Positions 33,387 to 47,200 of a stretch of DNA of 64,000 nt are shown here, piece after piece. Below the pieces are notes generated by a model that made no database searches, had not been told where the DNA came from, and saw only the letters and a program-made list of their open reading frames with translations. This stretch comes from Deuterostichococcus epilithicus. Taxonomy: Eukaryota > Chlorophyta > Trebouxiophyceae > Prasiolales > Stichococcaceae. A program made the position numbers and the translations under genes. The number at the start of each line of letters is the position of its first letter. Position 1 is the first letter of the stretch. Where the stretch lies: assembly GCA_033439295.1 (NCBI GenBank), contig JAVTLE010000014.1, positions 496,001 through 560,000 on the forward strand, given 5' to 3'.

Positions 33387-34436
33387 GTGGGTTGGACTGA
33401 GCTCACTGGGCGCTATCACCGTGGGACCGGAACGCTGTTGTACAGCGACCCAGCAGCTGCAGAATGTTGATAGGTTTTGAACGGTCACCAATTGGTCTGA
33501 GTGACGCTGCTGCACACAGACTACACGCCAGACCTCCAGCGGGCCAAGGGGCCACTTGGCCTCTGCGTCCCCATCGTGAAGCGGCTAGATTCCGCACACA
33601 GGGTTTAGGGGGACTGCACTTGAACGCACACTGTTCCGCGTCCGGATGAGCTGACGGTGCTGCTCATCCTTGCCTCACCCAAGTCGTGTCGCTGAGCTGC
33701 CGACGTATGATCTAGCAGAGCGCATTACTGTCTGTCGAGGGCTGCGTGCTACTGTTTGCCGGGCATCGATTCTCTCGAGTGGCCCAGCTGGTCCCAGCAA
33801 CGTGCAGCAGTCATTGTTGATGCCACAACATGCGTTGACAGACACATCTGTACCGTCAGCCTCTCGCCTGTTCTGATTCTGACGTCCAGGAAGTTCAACG
33901 TCCGCGCTGAGTTTGGCTCGTTCCGGTAGGAGCTTGAAACCTGCTGTCTTTCAAAGCGCAGTGCAGCTGTGGACGACTCATACCTCACCTAATACTGCGC
34001 TCAATCAGCCTAGGCTGCCATCTGGTTTTACTCGTGCACCATAACAGGTCGCTGGAAATCTGCGCCACTGCCAGCCAACCAGCCAGCCATGCACGGCTGC
34101 CTTCACTGCAACTTCACGGCTGGGAGCACATTCGCGTCACATGCAGCAAAGCGCTGCATCGCGAGACCGGCGATCAGTGACCTCGAGCGCTCGACCAGCG
34201 GTGGCGGAGTCGCGACCGGTGCAGCCGCCAGGTGCGAACTGCACCTGTGAAAGCACGTCGCCGCCGCTGCGCAGCCGTGAGCTGAGCTTCATCGAGGCCC
34301 AGCAATACATCCAAGACTGGCAAGCAGGGTGACACAGCCAGGAACACGTTCGCTGAGGTCTCGCACGGTCCTCAGCAGGCGGCTGTGTGCGCATTGCCCG
34401 TCGCCGGCGCACCCACCAGCCCCACGGCCACGCAGC
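33387..34436. promoter_or_regulatory. Divergent intergenic region
   Basis: About 1.05 kb between the minus-strand glutamine synthetase homologue and the plus-strand epimerase-like gene; it should contain both promoters. The first 130 bases remain open in the synthetase frame and may be coding. A telomere-type word (gggtttaggg) lies at 33601. I see no defined binding site. Confidence 0.45.
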
Positions 34437-37387
34437 ATGCTGCCGCCGTGCGCCGCCGCGGAGGTGGCCGCCGCTGCCGCGGGGACGTCGTCGTCCGCGA
34501 AAGCGCCCACCAGCAACGACCTGCTGATCGTGGGTCCCGGAGTCCTCGGCAGCTACCTGGGCAGGCTGTGGCTGGATGAGCACCCGGGCGCAACGGTGAT
34601 CGGCCAGACCAACGGCACCTCCAACCACGACAGGTGAGCCGTCAGCGCCGATGCAACGGTGTGCATCTCCTAAGGGTAGATCAGATGGAAGCTGGGCACG
34701 GCCTGTCTTGGCGTGCACTGGCGCAAAGTCCCGCCAAACTCAGCCCCCAATGGTGTGAGGACGTTCGAGCCCACGCTCAGCATTTCAGCAGCAGCAGCAA
34801 TCTGCGGGTGGCGGGCGGCAGCTGCACACATGCCGGCCGTTTCAGGCCCAAACAGCTCAAACCCCATCAGCAGTGATGGATGGACCAGCAGCCTTGCCGC
34901 GCCGGCGGTGTGCCTGCGCTGCACAATCCCCCACGTGGCGTCTGCAGGCTGAAGGCGCTGGGGCTGCAGCCGCGCACGAAGGCGGAGGCTGGCGACCGCA
35001 AGTTTCCCTTTGTGGCGTTCTGCGCGCCGCCGTCCGGCAGTGAGGACTACGCTGAGGAGGTGCGCCTGTGCGGAAACGAGTGGGCGCCTTGAAAGGGGGG
35101 TCTGGCATGGAGGCAGCCTGGGCCTTGGAGCATTGGTCTTAGTCTGGCCCCAGAGCAATGGAAGTCAGGCCCCGCAGCAATGCAGCGGAGCAGCCTTGCC
35201 TGTTGCTCTGCTTTGCAGCAGCAGGTCATCCGCAGCAGCAGCTCGTCCGCTACGCCACAGTTTCGGTATAATCTGGTGCTGGGGGCACTGGCAGCTGCCA
35301 ACCTCTGCGCCGTCGGCGGCACAGACTTCGGCAATTGAGTCCACCGAGCAGGGGCACAAATGCAAAACCTACCACGCAAACTCGATCCGAGCGCCTGCCC
35401 CCGGCCTCGCACACAGATCCGGGCGGCGGCGCAGCTGTGGGATGGCAGCGGCAGCCTGCTGTTCACCGGCAGCGCGGGCATCTTCACCGTCGACGACGGC
35501 TCGCAGTGCAATGAGGACTCGCCCATTGCGCCGCTCGGCGTCTCGGAGCGCAACGACAGGTGCCGCCCAGGGTCTATTTCCTATCTCTTTGTTTGGTTTC
35601 GCTCCTTTAGGTTATCTATCGATAAAATCTGCTCGACAGTGGACGTACTATAGCGGATGCTGCAAACTTTGGCGTCATGCCACCATCAATGGCGGCCTTG
35701 CTGATTTGGCGGCCTTGGCGAATCAGCGGCCTTGGCAGCCTCCAATCGAACGGCTACAGATGCACACGGCTGTGACAATGCGACATTGGCTGCACACCAT
35801 TTCGCAGGCTCATCAACGGCGAGCGGGCGGTGCTGGAGCTGGGCGGCAATGTCGTGCGCCTTGTGGGCCTCTACCACTCCGGCAGGTGTTATTCTCTTGT
35901 GCCGAAACACACTATTGGTCCCTTGCTTGTCACACATGCTCTCTGTTGGCCTGGATCCTGGGTCGCTGCTGCGATTGCACGGCCGGCACTGCCACAGAGG
36001 TGGCATGCAGAGGTGGCGTTGCATGAGCCTTGCCACCGGCGCACGTACGCATTGCGGCAGGGTCACAGCTTCTGCAGCTCAACACAGAAGCGACACGGGT
36101 GGACGGTCCTGCAGGCTCGCAAGCTGTGGGCCTCCTCTGGCGCAGGGGCGCGCACACGTTCTTCCTGAAGACTGGGGAGGTGCCGCGGTGGGGCGGCTAC
36201 ACCGTGAACCTCATACACTACGAGGATGCGGCAAGCTTGTCAGCTGCGGTGAGTCATCGGCGGCGAGAGCTTCTTGTGACGAGCTTGACGCCCTTGTGGT
36301 GCCGGGTGCAGCCAATAGCAATGCATTTCACGGTCCTTGCCCTGCCAGGCGCAGGATGCCTCGGACTGCCTGGAGGCGGCCCCGTTGCTGCAGGCAGCCG
36401 ACCGCCCCGCTGCAGCGACACCTGTGAGCTCGGATCTCGAGGGAGACACGTAGGAGTGTTGGCGTACTCAGCCGCCCGCTCCCATGCCCGACACGCACAC
36501 TCTTTGGGTGCCGCTGCAGATCCTGCGGGGCGATGGCTCGGACAGCTACTATCGCAGCAAAGTGTTCCTGGGCACCGACGGCTCCCCCGTCACCTTCACG
36601 GTGCGGCGCGCGCATGTGCTGGTTTTTCTGACCCTGGCACCGTGGCGCGCGCCATGGCCTGGACGACCTCCTCAGCCATGGGAGCCGGCGCAGAGGATGC
36701 TCGCGCAGAGGACGCGCGCTACGCATGGTCGCAGGCTGTCAGTAAGATGTGGACAGGGCAGAATATCCCCCTGCAGCGCCGGACCGCACGCCTTGGTGTC
36801 CAGACTCCCGATGCATGCCAGATGCGATGCCGCGCCAAGACTTCAGTCGACCTGCTACCATGTTGGCTTCTCGCGGATCCCAGGACATGATGGCAGCGGT
36901 CGAGGCCAGCGGCGCCTACGAGGGCCACGCGCAGTTCACTGGTCCGAAGGGCGACAGCAAGGGGAAGCTAGTCAGCAACTGCCGCACGCTGCGCACGCTC
37001 GGCTGGCGCCCCAAATACAGTGAGCTTTTCCTCGCTACTACGACGCATTTCGTGCTCTGAGGGCTTGAGAGTGCGGTTCTGCCATGAATGCTGACTTTCG
37101 ACAGCCATGGCCGAGCTGCTTTGCAGCGGCATGAGCTGCGGCTCACGGCCGGCGTGCCCGCTGCTGAACCTCGCCTGCTCGCACTGCGTGTTGCTGCATC
37201 TCAATGAGCGGCACTGCTGTTTTCATCTGGTTCGGCAGCGGCAAGCTTGCAAGGAGACAATAAGACTATCAGCTTGAAAATATATGTTTTTTCTGGGCCC
37301 GCAGGCAGCTTCGAGGACTTTATGGCTGCTTGCGCGGATGACTGGTATCGGCAGCAGGCGGGGGTTGAAGCGGTGGTGGGCAGCTAG
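34437..37387 (+). CDS. NAD(P)-binding Rossmann-fold, epimerase-like (extended SDR) protein
   Basis: Exons: 34437-34633, 34948-35059, 35417-35559, 35808-35885, 36146-36248, 36520-36600, 36884-37019, 37305-37387. All phases agree, giving 310 aa. The dinucleotide-binding motif is LLIVGPGVLGSYLG (Gly33, Gly35, Gly38) at the end of the first beta strand, followed by the domain pieces FVAFCAPPSG, SLLFTGSAGIFTVDDG, VVRLVGLYHSGRG, TVNLIHYEDAA and TLGWRPKYSSFEDF. The order matches NAD-dependent epimerase/dehydratase-like proteins related to bacterial YeeZ and plant plastid homologues. I see no clear YxxxK pair, so catalysis may be lost or divergent. The first 25 residues are Ala/Ser-rich and could be a transit peptide. 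Substrate unknown. The ATG at 34437 was chosen because the open frame above it lacks an ATG. Confidence 0.85.
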
Positions 37388-38610
37388 CATGCGTGATGCG
37401 GGGCTTCGGAGCTGGTGTGCAGTGTCGACGTGTGAGGCCACCACGCGCATGCGTGGGTCGTGGAGAGGCTTGCAAGGCACTGCGCTTGCTGTGGCAACGG
37501 CATGGCGGAGGGGTGTGCTTGTGTAGAGGGAGTGTGGGCGTCAGCATGACGGCGGTGCGGTGACGTGGATGCGAGTTGCCCCAGCGCAGGGCAGTGCCTG
37601 CCACGGCCCGGCTGCGCTGGATGGCATTCGGTGGCAATGCTGCAGTCTTGCAGGAGCATGGCGCTCTGTTTGCCGCACGCAGCCAGGATGGCCAGCAATC
37701 ATGACGTACTGGAATCCTTGAGCGATACCGCAGACTGCGGCACAGCTGTTCGCAGATCTAGCTGCCTGGCTAGCCAGGTAGCTAACTTCAGTAAAGTGGG
37801 CGTTGAGCCTGGCCTGCAGCTGGCACCTGCTGCCACACGAACCGCGGCTCATTTGCACTAAACATTATTTGCTGCCAGCTTCATTTGCGACTGCAGATCA
37901 TGTGTTAAGGGTTTTACGTATGGCTACGTACATACAGCGTTGTGCCACGGCCCCAAGAAGTCCACGACATTGTGCAGCCAGCTGCCCGCAGTCTGCGGCG
38001 GCGGCCAGCAGCAGCATCACCAGCAGCTCAGGCAATGCAGCGGCGCTGCCAGGTGATGCCTCCATCCTGGTTGCGCCATGATGCGCAATGATTCTAGACG
38101 CAAATAAAGTCGCAGCTTATAACAGATGCCGAGGTCGTGCTCCTCGCCAAATGCACTGCTGCTGGCGAGATGCGGACTCTCCATATGGTTAATGGGAACA
38201 ACCCTCCGACAGGTTGGTGGGGTTCTTCGCCACTTTAGGGTCGCCACTATAGGGAGGCCAGGGCCCGTTCAGGAGGGAAAGACTTCCTCCTGAAGTCTGT
38301 CTTCATCAGACATCTGATCTGAAAGAGCCCGCCGAGGTATATCTCGACGGACGGTGCCCCCGCCTCCGTCGTTTACCCCGCCATGCAAGAAGCGGCTGCT
38401 GTCAGCCCGAACAGCCACAACAACGCATACATTTACTGCAATTGAAATGCATATGCTACCTTGCTCTCGACGCCGCATGAGAAGTAAGACGAAAGTACCC
38501 TGGGACGTCTCAGAAACGCACTGCTATTTTCCACCGCTGCTCATCAACGGCTTGTGCATCGGTCCAATCGCCGACCACTGTTATGTGCTGTTTTAGGAAT
38601 CCTCCGAACC
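37388..38610. other. Intergenic region
   Basis: About 1.2 kb between two plus-strand genes, holding the 3' end of the epimerase-like gene and the promoter of DBR1. Part of it (38.1-38.6 kb) is less GC-rich. A short minus-strand frame at 38478-38269 has no recognisable content. Nothing else supported. Confidence 0.45.
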
Positions 38611-41600
38611 ATGGCCAGTGTGCAGCAGCACAAGCCGCGCTACGCGGGACTGAAGCAACAGCGGGAGGAGCCCCATGTGGCACAGCGCCGCGGTCTTACG
38701 GTGGGTGTGCATGGCATTGAAACAAGCAAATGGCCTGCTCGTATACCAGCTTCGCTACCAGGTCAGAGACTCCAGCAGCAGACTTGAGGCATGGCGCTGA
38801 TTATCTCAGTAGAGACTCCAGCACTTGAGGCATGGCGCTGTATGTCAGCATGCTGCAGCAGAGCTGTAGGGACGAGCAGCATGCGTTCCTTGCCCTGCAA
38901 AGTCACGAATCCACGACAACACAGCTCTGCAGCCCTTCTGCGTCACCATCTCTATCGCTGCGCCGCCACAGATCGCCGCATTTGGGTGCTGCCATGGCCA
39001 GCTCGACAGTGTCTATGCCCGCCTGCGTGGCATCGAGCGCTCCCAGGGCCGCACGGTTGACCTCCTCATTTGCTGCGGGGATTGGGAGGTGCGAACAGCT
39101 TTCCTGAAGTGCCCCACAAGTCAGCCCGGAGGATGTGTGCCTCGCCACACATCAGGCCTCGTTGGCATACATGGCCGACTGTTCGTGACAATTGAATCGG
39201 AGGGGATGCAAGTCATTGGAGCTCCAACTCCAACCAAACAATTGTAGTCTCAGGCAGAGAGCAACAGCTCATCGTCCAAAGAGCGGCAGCTCATCCACGA
39301 CTGCAGGGCCCCCACAACCTGGATGACCTTGAGTGTATCTCAGTACGGCGGCCGTCGATGGGCGACTTCTGGCGCTACTACTCCGGCGCCTCCGTTGCAC
39401 CTTACACCACCATCTTTGGTGGGTGCTCTAATCTGCAGCTGATGTGCAGGCGTCTGCAGTTCATCCTGCAGGTGTGTATGGTGCGCCTGAAATGCGGACC
39501 GTCATTGTGCCTATGTTTGGTGGAGCCCAATTGCTGTCAGGGGATGACGAGTGCAGTCCCAGTTCTGCTGCCCCAGCAAAACCCAGCTGCAACTGTGCTG
39601 ATTGCACCTAGCATGCAGAATGGCACAACGAGACCTCCGTCCTCGTGCAGAACATGCGGCGACACGGCACTGCTGCTTTCACATATGCCAGTGTGTGCCA
39701 AGTGCTTGCACACTTCCTGCTCCGAAGTGGGCGGCAATCACGAGGCGTCAAACTACCTCTTCGAGCTTTACTACGGCGGCTGGGTGGCGCCAAACATGTA
39801 CTTCCTGGGCGCCGCTGGCGTCGTCAACTTTGGCGGCCTGCGCATCGCCGGCCTGTCGGGCATCTGGCCGCGGCGCGACACGCATCACGTCTACGAGGCG
39901 CGGATGCTGCCATAGTGCTCTGACTGTGCTGTCAGAGCAGTGCAAACATTCGACAGACTGTTACACACCGGTTCATCACAGCATCAGCAGCCATTGCGTG
40001 CGGCATTGCGCATGCGTGCGGTTGCCATTGTCGCCATGCAACATGGCATCGGAGGTTACAGGGATCAAGCAGCAGAAGATTGGGCAGCTTCCTCTTCTTC
40101 AACGGCCAGCACCCTAAAAGCTTCTCCTCTCGTTCTGGCAGCTGCACGGTGCTGATGGGGAAGCAGGGTGTGGCCCATGCTGATGCGCATACATCCACCA
40201 GGCTGCTCCCGCGATTCCTGCTGCAGGGCCGCCATGAGCGGCCACCCTATTCTCGCGAGACAAAGGACTCAGCCTGCTTTGTGCGGACCCTGGAGGTGCA
40301 CCGGCTAGCTCAGGTGTGTAGAGCCATGTTCTCATCCTGTCATCGCCACCTGCTGTGACAGTGCCGCCCTGCCAGCACCAGCACTCCTGCATGGCACTGT
40401 CGGCAGCGACTCACAGGCAGGTCAGGGTACAACTGCCTGGATGCCCGGACTAAACCTCACCAGCAGCATCGCCCGCGTGACTGCCTCACGGCCACGTGGC
40501 CCTGCAGTAAGTGGATGCTGTCCGTATGCCCCCGTGGCACACCCGTTGGACAGCTGCCGAAGCAACCTGTGTCACGTGCTCAGCGGGCTTGATACGGACA
40601 GTATGGACGTTCAATCAGAAGACACCCCCTCATGAAGGACATGCGCATCCGCAGCTTCTGGAGCGTGTGCATGTCGTGGTCAGCCACGACTGGCCGCGTG
40701 GCGTCCCGTCGGCGGCGGACCCCGGCTCCGCACGCGTGTTTGGTGGCTGGACCGGCCGCCGCGCCGGGAATGGCAACGCGCTGCGCTCTGAGGTGGCATT
40801 CGAAGCCCTAACGATTGCTTCTGAACACCAGCACAACACAATCTGGTGTTGCAGCGAACCTGTTTCACCAGGTCACGCAGGGGCGTAGCAGCGGCCGCAC
40901 CTGCAAGGTGTGAGGAGTCGACCAGAAACGATAACTTATTCCTCGAAGCTATGCACGCAGACGGCAATCAGAGCTCGGCAGCTCGCCTGCTTTTGCAACA
41001 GCGTGGGACGTCAGCGTGCTTATTGCAGACCTACCATCGAGCCCTGTTCTGCTTTAATCCTAAGATGGGTGTACGAGGACGGCAACGTCGATTGGACCTC
41101 GTGGGTAAGTTGAGAGTGGCTTCAGCAGCCATGCCGTTTGCGCATGGCAACCCCTAAGAAAACCTGCCCTGCTCACGCGAACAAAAACCGGTCAATTTCT
41201 CCACATCACAGGTGGCAGACGGCACCTTCGGCAGCCTGGCCGGGGCGCAGCTGCTGCGCCAGCTGCAGCCAGACTGCTGGCTTGCCGGCCACATGCACCG
41301 CAGCTACATCAGGCGCATTCAGCACGCCGCGCCGGCGGCGGCGGCCGGCGGGGGCGGCGCTGCCGGCGGCGGCAGCAGTTCGGGTGGCGGCGGCGGCGGC
41401 AGCGGCATTGGACTCACGCGAGAGACGCTGTTCATGGGACTGGACAAAGTCAACAGGCGCTTCCCCTACCTGGAGGTGAGTTGGACCAGCAGTGTGTTTG
41501 GATTTTTGACAGGTTGTTACCCTCACACCAATGCCGCGGTCCACTGCAGGCCAGATGCCAAGAACTGCAGTAGCTGCAGGTAATGAGCCACGAGACCGCT

Positions 41601-42905
41601 GTGCAACTTGGATTGCTTCGTGCATGGCTGTCGAGTGCGAGTGGCTCGTCAGATCTGCTGAGTCGCTTGGTGGTGGCGCTGCCACCACCTGCTCCTACCC
41701 AATGTTGCAAAAGCCGGTTCTGTGTTTCACAGGTGCTGGAGTTTCCAGAGGCCACTGGACCAAAGGAGCTGTGCTATGACGAGGAGTGGCTGGCCATCCT
41801 GCGCAGCACGCACGACCTGCTCAGCCTGGAGCGCCGTGCCAAGCCGCTGCCAGGTCGGATGGTTCCAGAGCGTTTGGACTCGCTCGTCGAGTGAACGAAT
41901 ACCAATAAAAGCTTCGTTGCAGAGCGTTTTCCTGATGCAGGCGTCACGGCCTGCTGTTCAGCCGGGGCTGGGGCACCAAGCCAGATAGCATGTTAGGGCA
42001 ACATGCACGTGGTGCACACTGGTGACGGGCTGCCCGCCGCCGCCGTGAGGCTGCTGGCGGTACATACTCCAACTTCTCAGTCGAGCTTGCCAGGCACTGC
42101 GGCAAGGTCATGAGGCATGCGACTGCCAAAGGCAAGACGGCGCATGCATTACGTAGTCCCTCGACGAGGGGCGGTAGGGGTGTTATTCAGATCACTGCTG
42201 AGACGGGTTGGTGTCAGAGCAGTAACCTGCATCGCCTCCAGGCGATGGCTAGGCAGGCAGTGCTGGTGCCTCCGCCGCGGACCGGCAGTTTGTGTGGGCG
42301 GCGCTGGCGGCGCGCGGCGGCCCTGCCGTTCCCCACAACTTTCGTCCGCACCGCGCCCCTGCACAACCCCCAAGCAGCCCGGGTGCGCCCTGTACAGCAG
42401 AGCACCTGCGGTGGTGGCCGCAGGCTGGTTCTGTTACTGCACTTGCAAGCAAGGCGCTGCTGTCAAGTGGCTCCGCTCACCTGCTCCTGTGCGTCATGTG
42501 TCGTTCACGTCCCAGCGTGTCATCAGCCTGCCGCTTTGTAATTCCGGTCGCCGGTCACCGTTCACCGCTACAACAGCCGCTGAGCAACATGCAATTACCG
42601 GCTCTGAGTTTGTGCTGGTACCCGCAATGTCGCTGATTTGCCTGCATCTCAATGTCATCGGCGCGCAGGGTATTGGGAGGCCCCCGCACGCGGTGCCGCG
42701 CAATCCGCAGACAGTGTCGCTGCTGCAGATGCTAGGCCTGCCTTACAACCTGGACCATGACGCACCACCAGCACCGCGGGCGCCGCTGCAGGTGCCTGCG
42801 GGTGCTGCCAGTAGTACCATTGGCGCTGCCGCCTGTAGTGCTGCCTTCAAGCGCCGCGGGTGGCGATGGCAGCAGCAGCCACCCGATCGAGCTGCTCGAC
42901 TCTGA
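38611..42905 (+). CDS. DBR1: RNA lariat debranching enzyme
   Basis: Nuclear metallophosphoesterase that cuts the 2'-5' branch of excised intron lariats, a relevant job in so intron-dense a genome. Exons: 38611-38700, 38972-39088, 39307-39418, 39728-39888, 40227-40313, 40655-40792, 41212-41475, 41733-41853, 42257-42410, 42680-42905. Phases close at 489 aa. Metal-ligand motifs appear in order: [14 protein letters not shown] (usually CCGDFQ), [20 protein letters not shown] and AGHMHRSY. Other family blocks are [39 protein letters not shown]-like [24 protein letters not shown], and the C-terminal [15 protein letters not shown] Gly/Ser/Ala-rich insert sits after the HMH motif (exon 41212-41475). 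Exon 1 and the 42410/42680 junction are the least certain; an acceptor nine bases upstream of 42680 is possible. Confidence 0.93.
38764..38845 (+). repeat. Short tandem duplication in DBR1 intron 1
   Basis: Two copies of a unit of about 45 bp, each containing agagactccagca, then cttgaggcatggcgctg, separated by attatctcagt. Confidence 0.75.
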
Positions 42906-44041
42906 CTGACGTCTGTCAGCGACAGCGTCCAAAACGGCCAGGTTGAATGCTGATGGGGGGCGGGACATGACCGGGCAGGCGCGGAAACGAATGGCAACGA
43001 TAGGTGTCAGCCGCTGGCACGAGGTATGACCTGGAGCAGATTTGTTATCAACGTTGTTGTATTACAAGGCCGCCGAAATGCATGCATTGTTCAGGGCTCT
43101 CGCAGGTTATCCAGGAAGTCGCCAACTCTTTATTTGGTGTCGTCGCAACAGCTGCCACGCTTGCGCGTCTTACTGCTGCTGCGGCCGACGATGCTACAGA
43201 CCAGAGATGACAATTAAAATAAGCTCATCGCCTCTACAGGCTCGCTCCAAACGAAATATATGATCCTGCTGCAGGCATGAGAGGATGATTATGTGCTGGG
43301 AGATTTGCTCCTTTAGCTCAGTCCCCAAAGATCTGACCTCTGCCGTGTCATCCCACGTGTCATTGCAGGATTTGCACGAGCGACAAGCTAAGCTTCATCA
43401 GCATCAAGCAATTTGATAATATTGAGCCGTGCTGCGTGGCAGTTGCGTTAAGGCTGTCACCCCCGGCAATCAAGGCAGCACCAGCGCCGAATTCTGGCTG
43501 CTTTGTTGACGCTTGACGACGGACGTCGAATGTGCAGGCATCCACACGGCAGAAGGAAAAGCGACTGCTCATGCCCAGCATTGTCAACTTAAGCCGACAG
43601 ATGATGCGCATCCTATTCGCTGTGAAAATGAGGTACCTTGCCATCAATTGCCGAGACTGCATGCCAGGCTGCAATGGGAGCGAGAGACCTCTGAGCTTCA
43701 CAATACGTACTAATGTCAGTCTGCTGCAGGTCCGCACGCGGCAGCAGGGACAACGCGCACAGGATGCGCAGCATGCAGCAGAGCGCACGTGGCAGCAGCG
43801 GCAGTAGCCCAGCAGCGATGCGCTGCATGGCGGCCTGACGGTGGGTGCGCTGCTGGCAGTGCGTGCTGTTTTCGGGCGGTACTTGTCATTTTGCTTTTCG
43901 GGAACGAAGCCACAAACTCTTGACTGACGCTGGGTTCGATGCACACCGGCTGGCCGCTGCCGCTCATCATGTTCTGCCATGCGCCTGCCTGCATGCCATT
44001 GTGCAAGCTGAGCATATGGCAGTAGGTGCTCAACCCACCTC
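42906..44041. other. Intergenic region left of the retrotransposon
   Basis: About 1.1 kb after the DBR1 stop. No exon chain found; the short frames on both strands look like chance. The last five bases (ACCTC, 44037-44041) are the left target-site duplication. Confidence 0.5.
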
Positions 44042-44215
44042 TGTTGAGCCTGTTGTTCTTACAAGCTGACTTAGATTGAATTCAGTCGTGGTTTGGTCTA
44101 AGGTCTCAAAAGTCTAAGTGTCTTGACGAGCAGTCAACGTCTGAGCTTGGCACAGCAAGGGAACTAACCAGCTAGTCAGACAGGCTAGGTGGGTTAATGG
44201 TCCAGGATCGTTACA
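44042..44215 (-). repeat. 3' LTR of the element
   Basis: 174 bp. In element orientation it begins TGTAACGATCC and ends GGCTCAACA, the TG...CA termini typical of LTRs. The same sequence is found at 49676-49849. Confidence 0.96.
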
Positions 44216-44229
44216 TTCCTCCCCCCTCT
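44216..44229 (-). other. Polypurine tract
   Basis: Element-strand AGAGGGGGGAGGAA directly abuts the 3' LTR, the expected plus-strand primer position. Confidence 0.92.
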
Positions 44230-44256
44230 AGAAGCTTTGGCGTCCCGCCAAAGAAC

Positions 44257-47200
44257 TCAGCCATTGTTGGCTGCCATGCGTTTAGCAAGCCCTTTCGCCA
44301 TCGGGTTCAAATTCGTAAGCGGCTCCCATGTGTTGTCCTCGGAAGGATATCCAAGCCACTTGATCAAAAACTCCTGTCGAAAACGGCCTCTGTATTTGCG
44401 TCGTCGAAATGCCAGAATGTCCTCGACTTCGAAATAGCCCGATTTGGGAATTGGTATATCCTGTGTAGCTGAGGAGGCATGCTGCCGAGGTTCAGGTCGA
44501 CCTGGGAATCTGTCAGTATCCTCAACGTACGGCAGAAGTCGGCTAATGTGAAACACAGGATGTATGCTCCAGTTCTTCGGTAATTCGAGTTTGTAAGCTG
44601 TTCTTGAAATCTTCTTGACGATACGAAGAGGTATCCACTTGGGCTTTAACTTGGAAGCAGGTCCTGCCGTCAAAGGCGTGTGCTCGGTCGAAAGTCTCAC
44701 CAAATCGCCTTCTTCAAACTCCATGTCTCGTCTGGATTTGTTAGCGTAATTCGCCTGTCTGGAAATAGCAGATTCCAGTTGTTGCTTGGCATAATCCATC
44801 ATCTCAGCTCGATCGTTCGCAAATGCATTCAGAGCTGGAACATCAGTATTGGTCTGGTTGATCAAAGCATCAGGAGTCCTCGGGTTGTGTCCATATACCA
44901 TTTGGAACGGTGTGAGCTTAGTAGAAGCTTGCTGCGAACTGTTCATCGCAAATTCCACAGCCGGAAGGAAATCTTCCCAATCATCTCCATTGTCATTCAC
45001 AAAATTGCGCAAGATCTGTTCAGCAGTTCTGTTAGCGCGTTCAGTCTGTCCATCAGTTTGTGGATGATACGCGGTCGACATTCGAAGCTTAGTACCCAAT
45101 ATTTTGTGAAATCCTTGCCAGAAATGGCTGGTGAATCGTACATCCCGATCTGATACGATTGATGTTGGTACGCCATGTAGCCGGAAAATGTGATTATAGA
45201 ACAAGGCGGCCGTACCCGCAGCAGTAATCCTCGTTGTCGTCGGAATGATGTGAACCATCTTGCTGAGACGATCAGTGATCATCAATATGGCATCATGCCC
45301 TTCCTTGGTCTTGGGCAAACCAGTGATAAAGTCCATGGCCACTGACTCCCAACAATAATCTGGAACATCCAAAGATTGAAGCAAACCCAACTTTTGTTTA
45401 TTGGTAGACTTGCTTTGCTGACAGAATCCACACGAGTCGATGTATCGTTTGATATCCAAGTCCATCTTAGGCCAGTAGAACTTCTCAGCGATTCCTCGTA
45501 ACGTCTTTGCGAGACCCATATGGCCGCGATAGGGAGGATCATGGAACTCAGATATTATTCGTTGCCGCAAATCATCGACGGCTGGAATGTAAAGACGTTC
45601 ATCCTTGAACCATAGTCTGTCTTTCCGCGTGAGAAACGTCGGAGTAGACTTTAAAAAATCATCGGTATCATAACCTGATGCAATCTCCTGCATGATATCC
45701 TCGTCCAATGTTTGAAAACTAAACTGTAGGGCCTGAATCTCTGGTTTTCTTGATAGGGCATCAGCCACTACGTTTTCTTTCCCAGGTTTATATCTTATTT
45801 CTAGGTCAAACTGATCCAAGTATGCCATCCATCTTTGTTGTCGGGCCGACAGAAACGGCTGTGTTTGGAGGTAGCGTAATGGCTGATGATCAGTATAGAC
45901 AACGATCTTCTTCTCGTGTAGATAGCATCTCCAAATTTGTAAGGATTGGAATATCGCAAGTGCCTCTTTCTCGTGAGTTGCATATTTTCGCTCCGCATCT
46001 GATAATAGGCGGGAATGGAAGGCCACAGGTCGCAAATCGCCATCAATTTCCTGCGACAGTACTGCGCCGATCCCAAAGCCAGAAGCATCGGTAGTTACTA
46101 CAAATTGTTGATTTGGGTCCGGGATGATAAGTATAGGAGCTTGTGTAACACGATGTTTCAGTTCAGTGAACGATTGTTCCGCAATATCGTCCCATTTCCA
46201 AGGAACGGTACTCTTGGTCAGCTCTGTCAAAGGCCTTGCAATGGACGCGAAATCCTTGATGTATTTCCGGTAGAAGTTGGCAAGGCCAAGGAAACTTTTG
46301 ATATCAGTGATGGATCTCGGGGTAGGCCAATCAAGGATTGCCTGTACTTTGTCTGGCATCATCTTCAGTCCATCCTGGCCGACGATAAAGCCTAAGAACT
46401 CCAGCTCGTGTTTGAAGAAGTCGCATTTGCTCAACTTGGCATAGAGTTTGTTTTCTCTCAATAACTGTAGAACCTTGGACAGATGCACAATATGATCCTC
46501 TGCTGTCTTGCTGAATATCAGTATATCATCGAGGTAAACTATCACGAAATCATCCAGATACTCTCGAAACACATCGGTCATCAAAGTGGTGAAGGTAGCC
46601 GGTGCATCAGTCAAGCCAAATGGCATAACACCAAACTCGAAATGCCCATATCTCGTGTTGAAGCCGGTCTTCTCAATATCATCCGGATCGATGCGAATTT
46701 GATTGTAGCCAGATCTGAGATCAATTCTGCTAAAGTATTTTGCACCGTGCAGCCTATCAATCATTTCATCAGCTCGTGGCAAAGCACATCGGTTCTTGAT
46801 CGTGATTTTGTTGAGGGCGCGATAATCCACGCACATTCGCATAGTTGCATCTTTCTTCTTTACGAACAGTATCGGAGCGCCAAACGGAGATACACTTGGG
46901 CGAATGAAGCCTTTGGATAGCAGATCGGTTAATTGTTTCTTCAGTTCGGCCAACTCACTTTGCGAAAGGCGGTAGGCAGGTTTGCAAGGCGGAATAGCTC
47001 CAGGCTCTAAAGGTATCTTGTGATCAATGCTTCTCTTAGGCGGTATGCCTGCAGGTAGATCATCTGGAAATACATCTGTAAATTTCTTCAGCAATTCCTG
47101 GGTCGTCGCTTGATCTTCCTTCTCTTCAAGTGAAGCTTGGGCAAACGAATCATCCGTCTTCGATTGTTCGTTGCTTGAGGAAGAATCGTCTTTCAAATTT

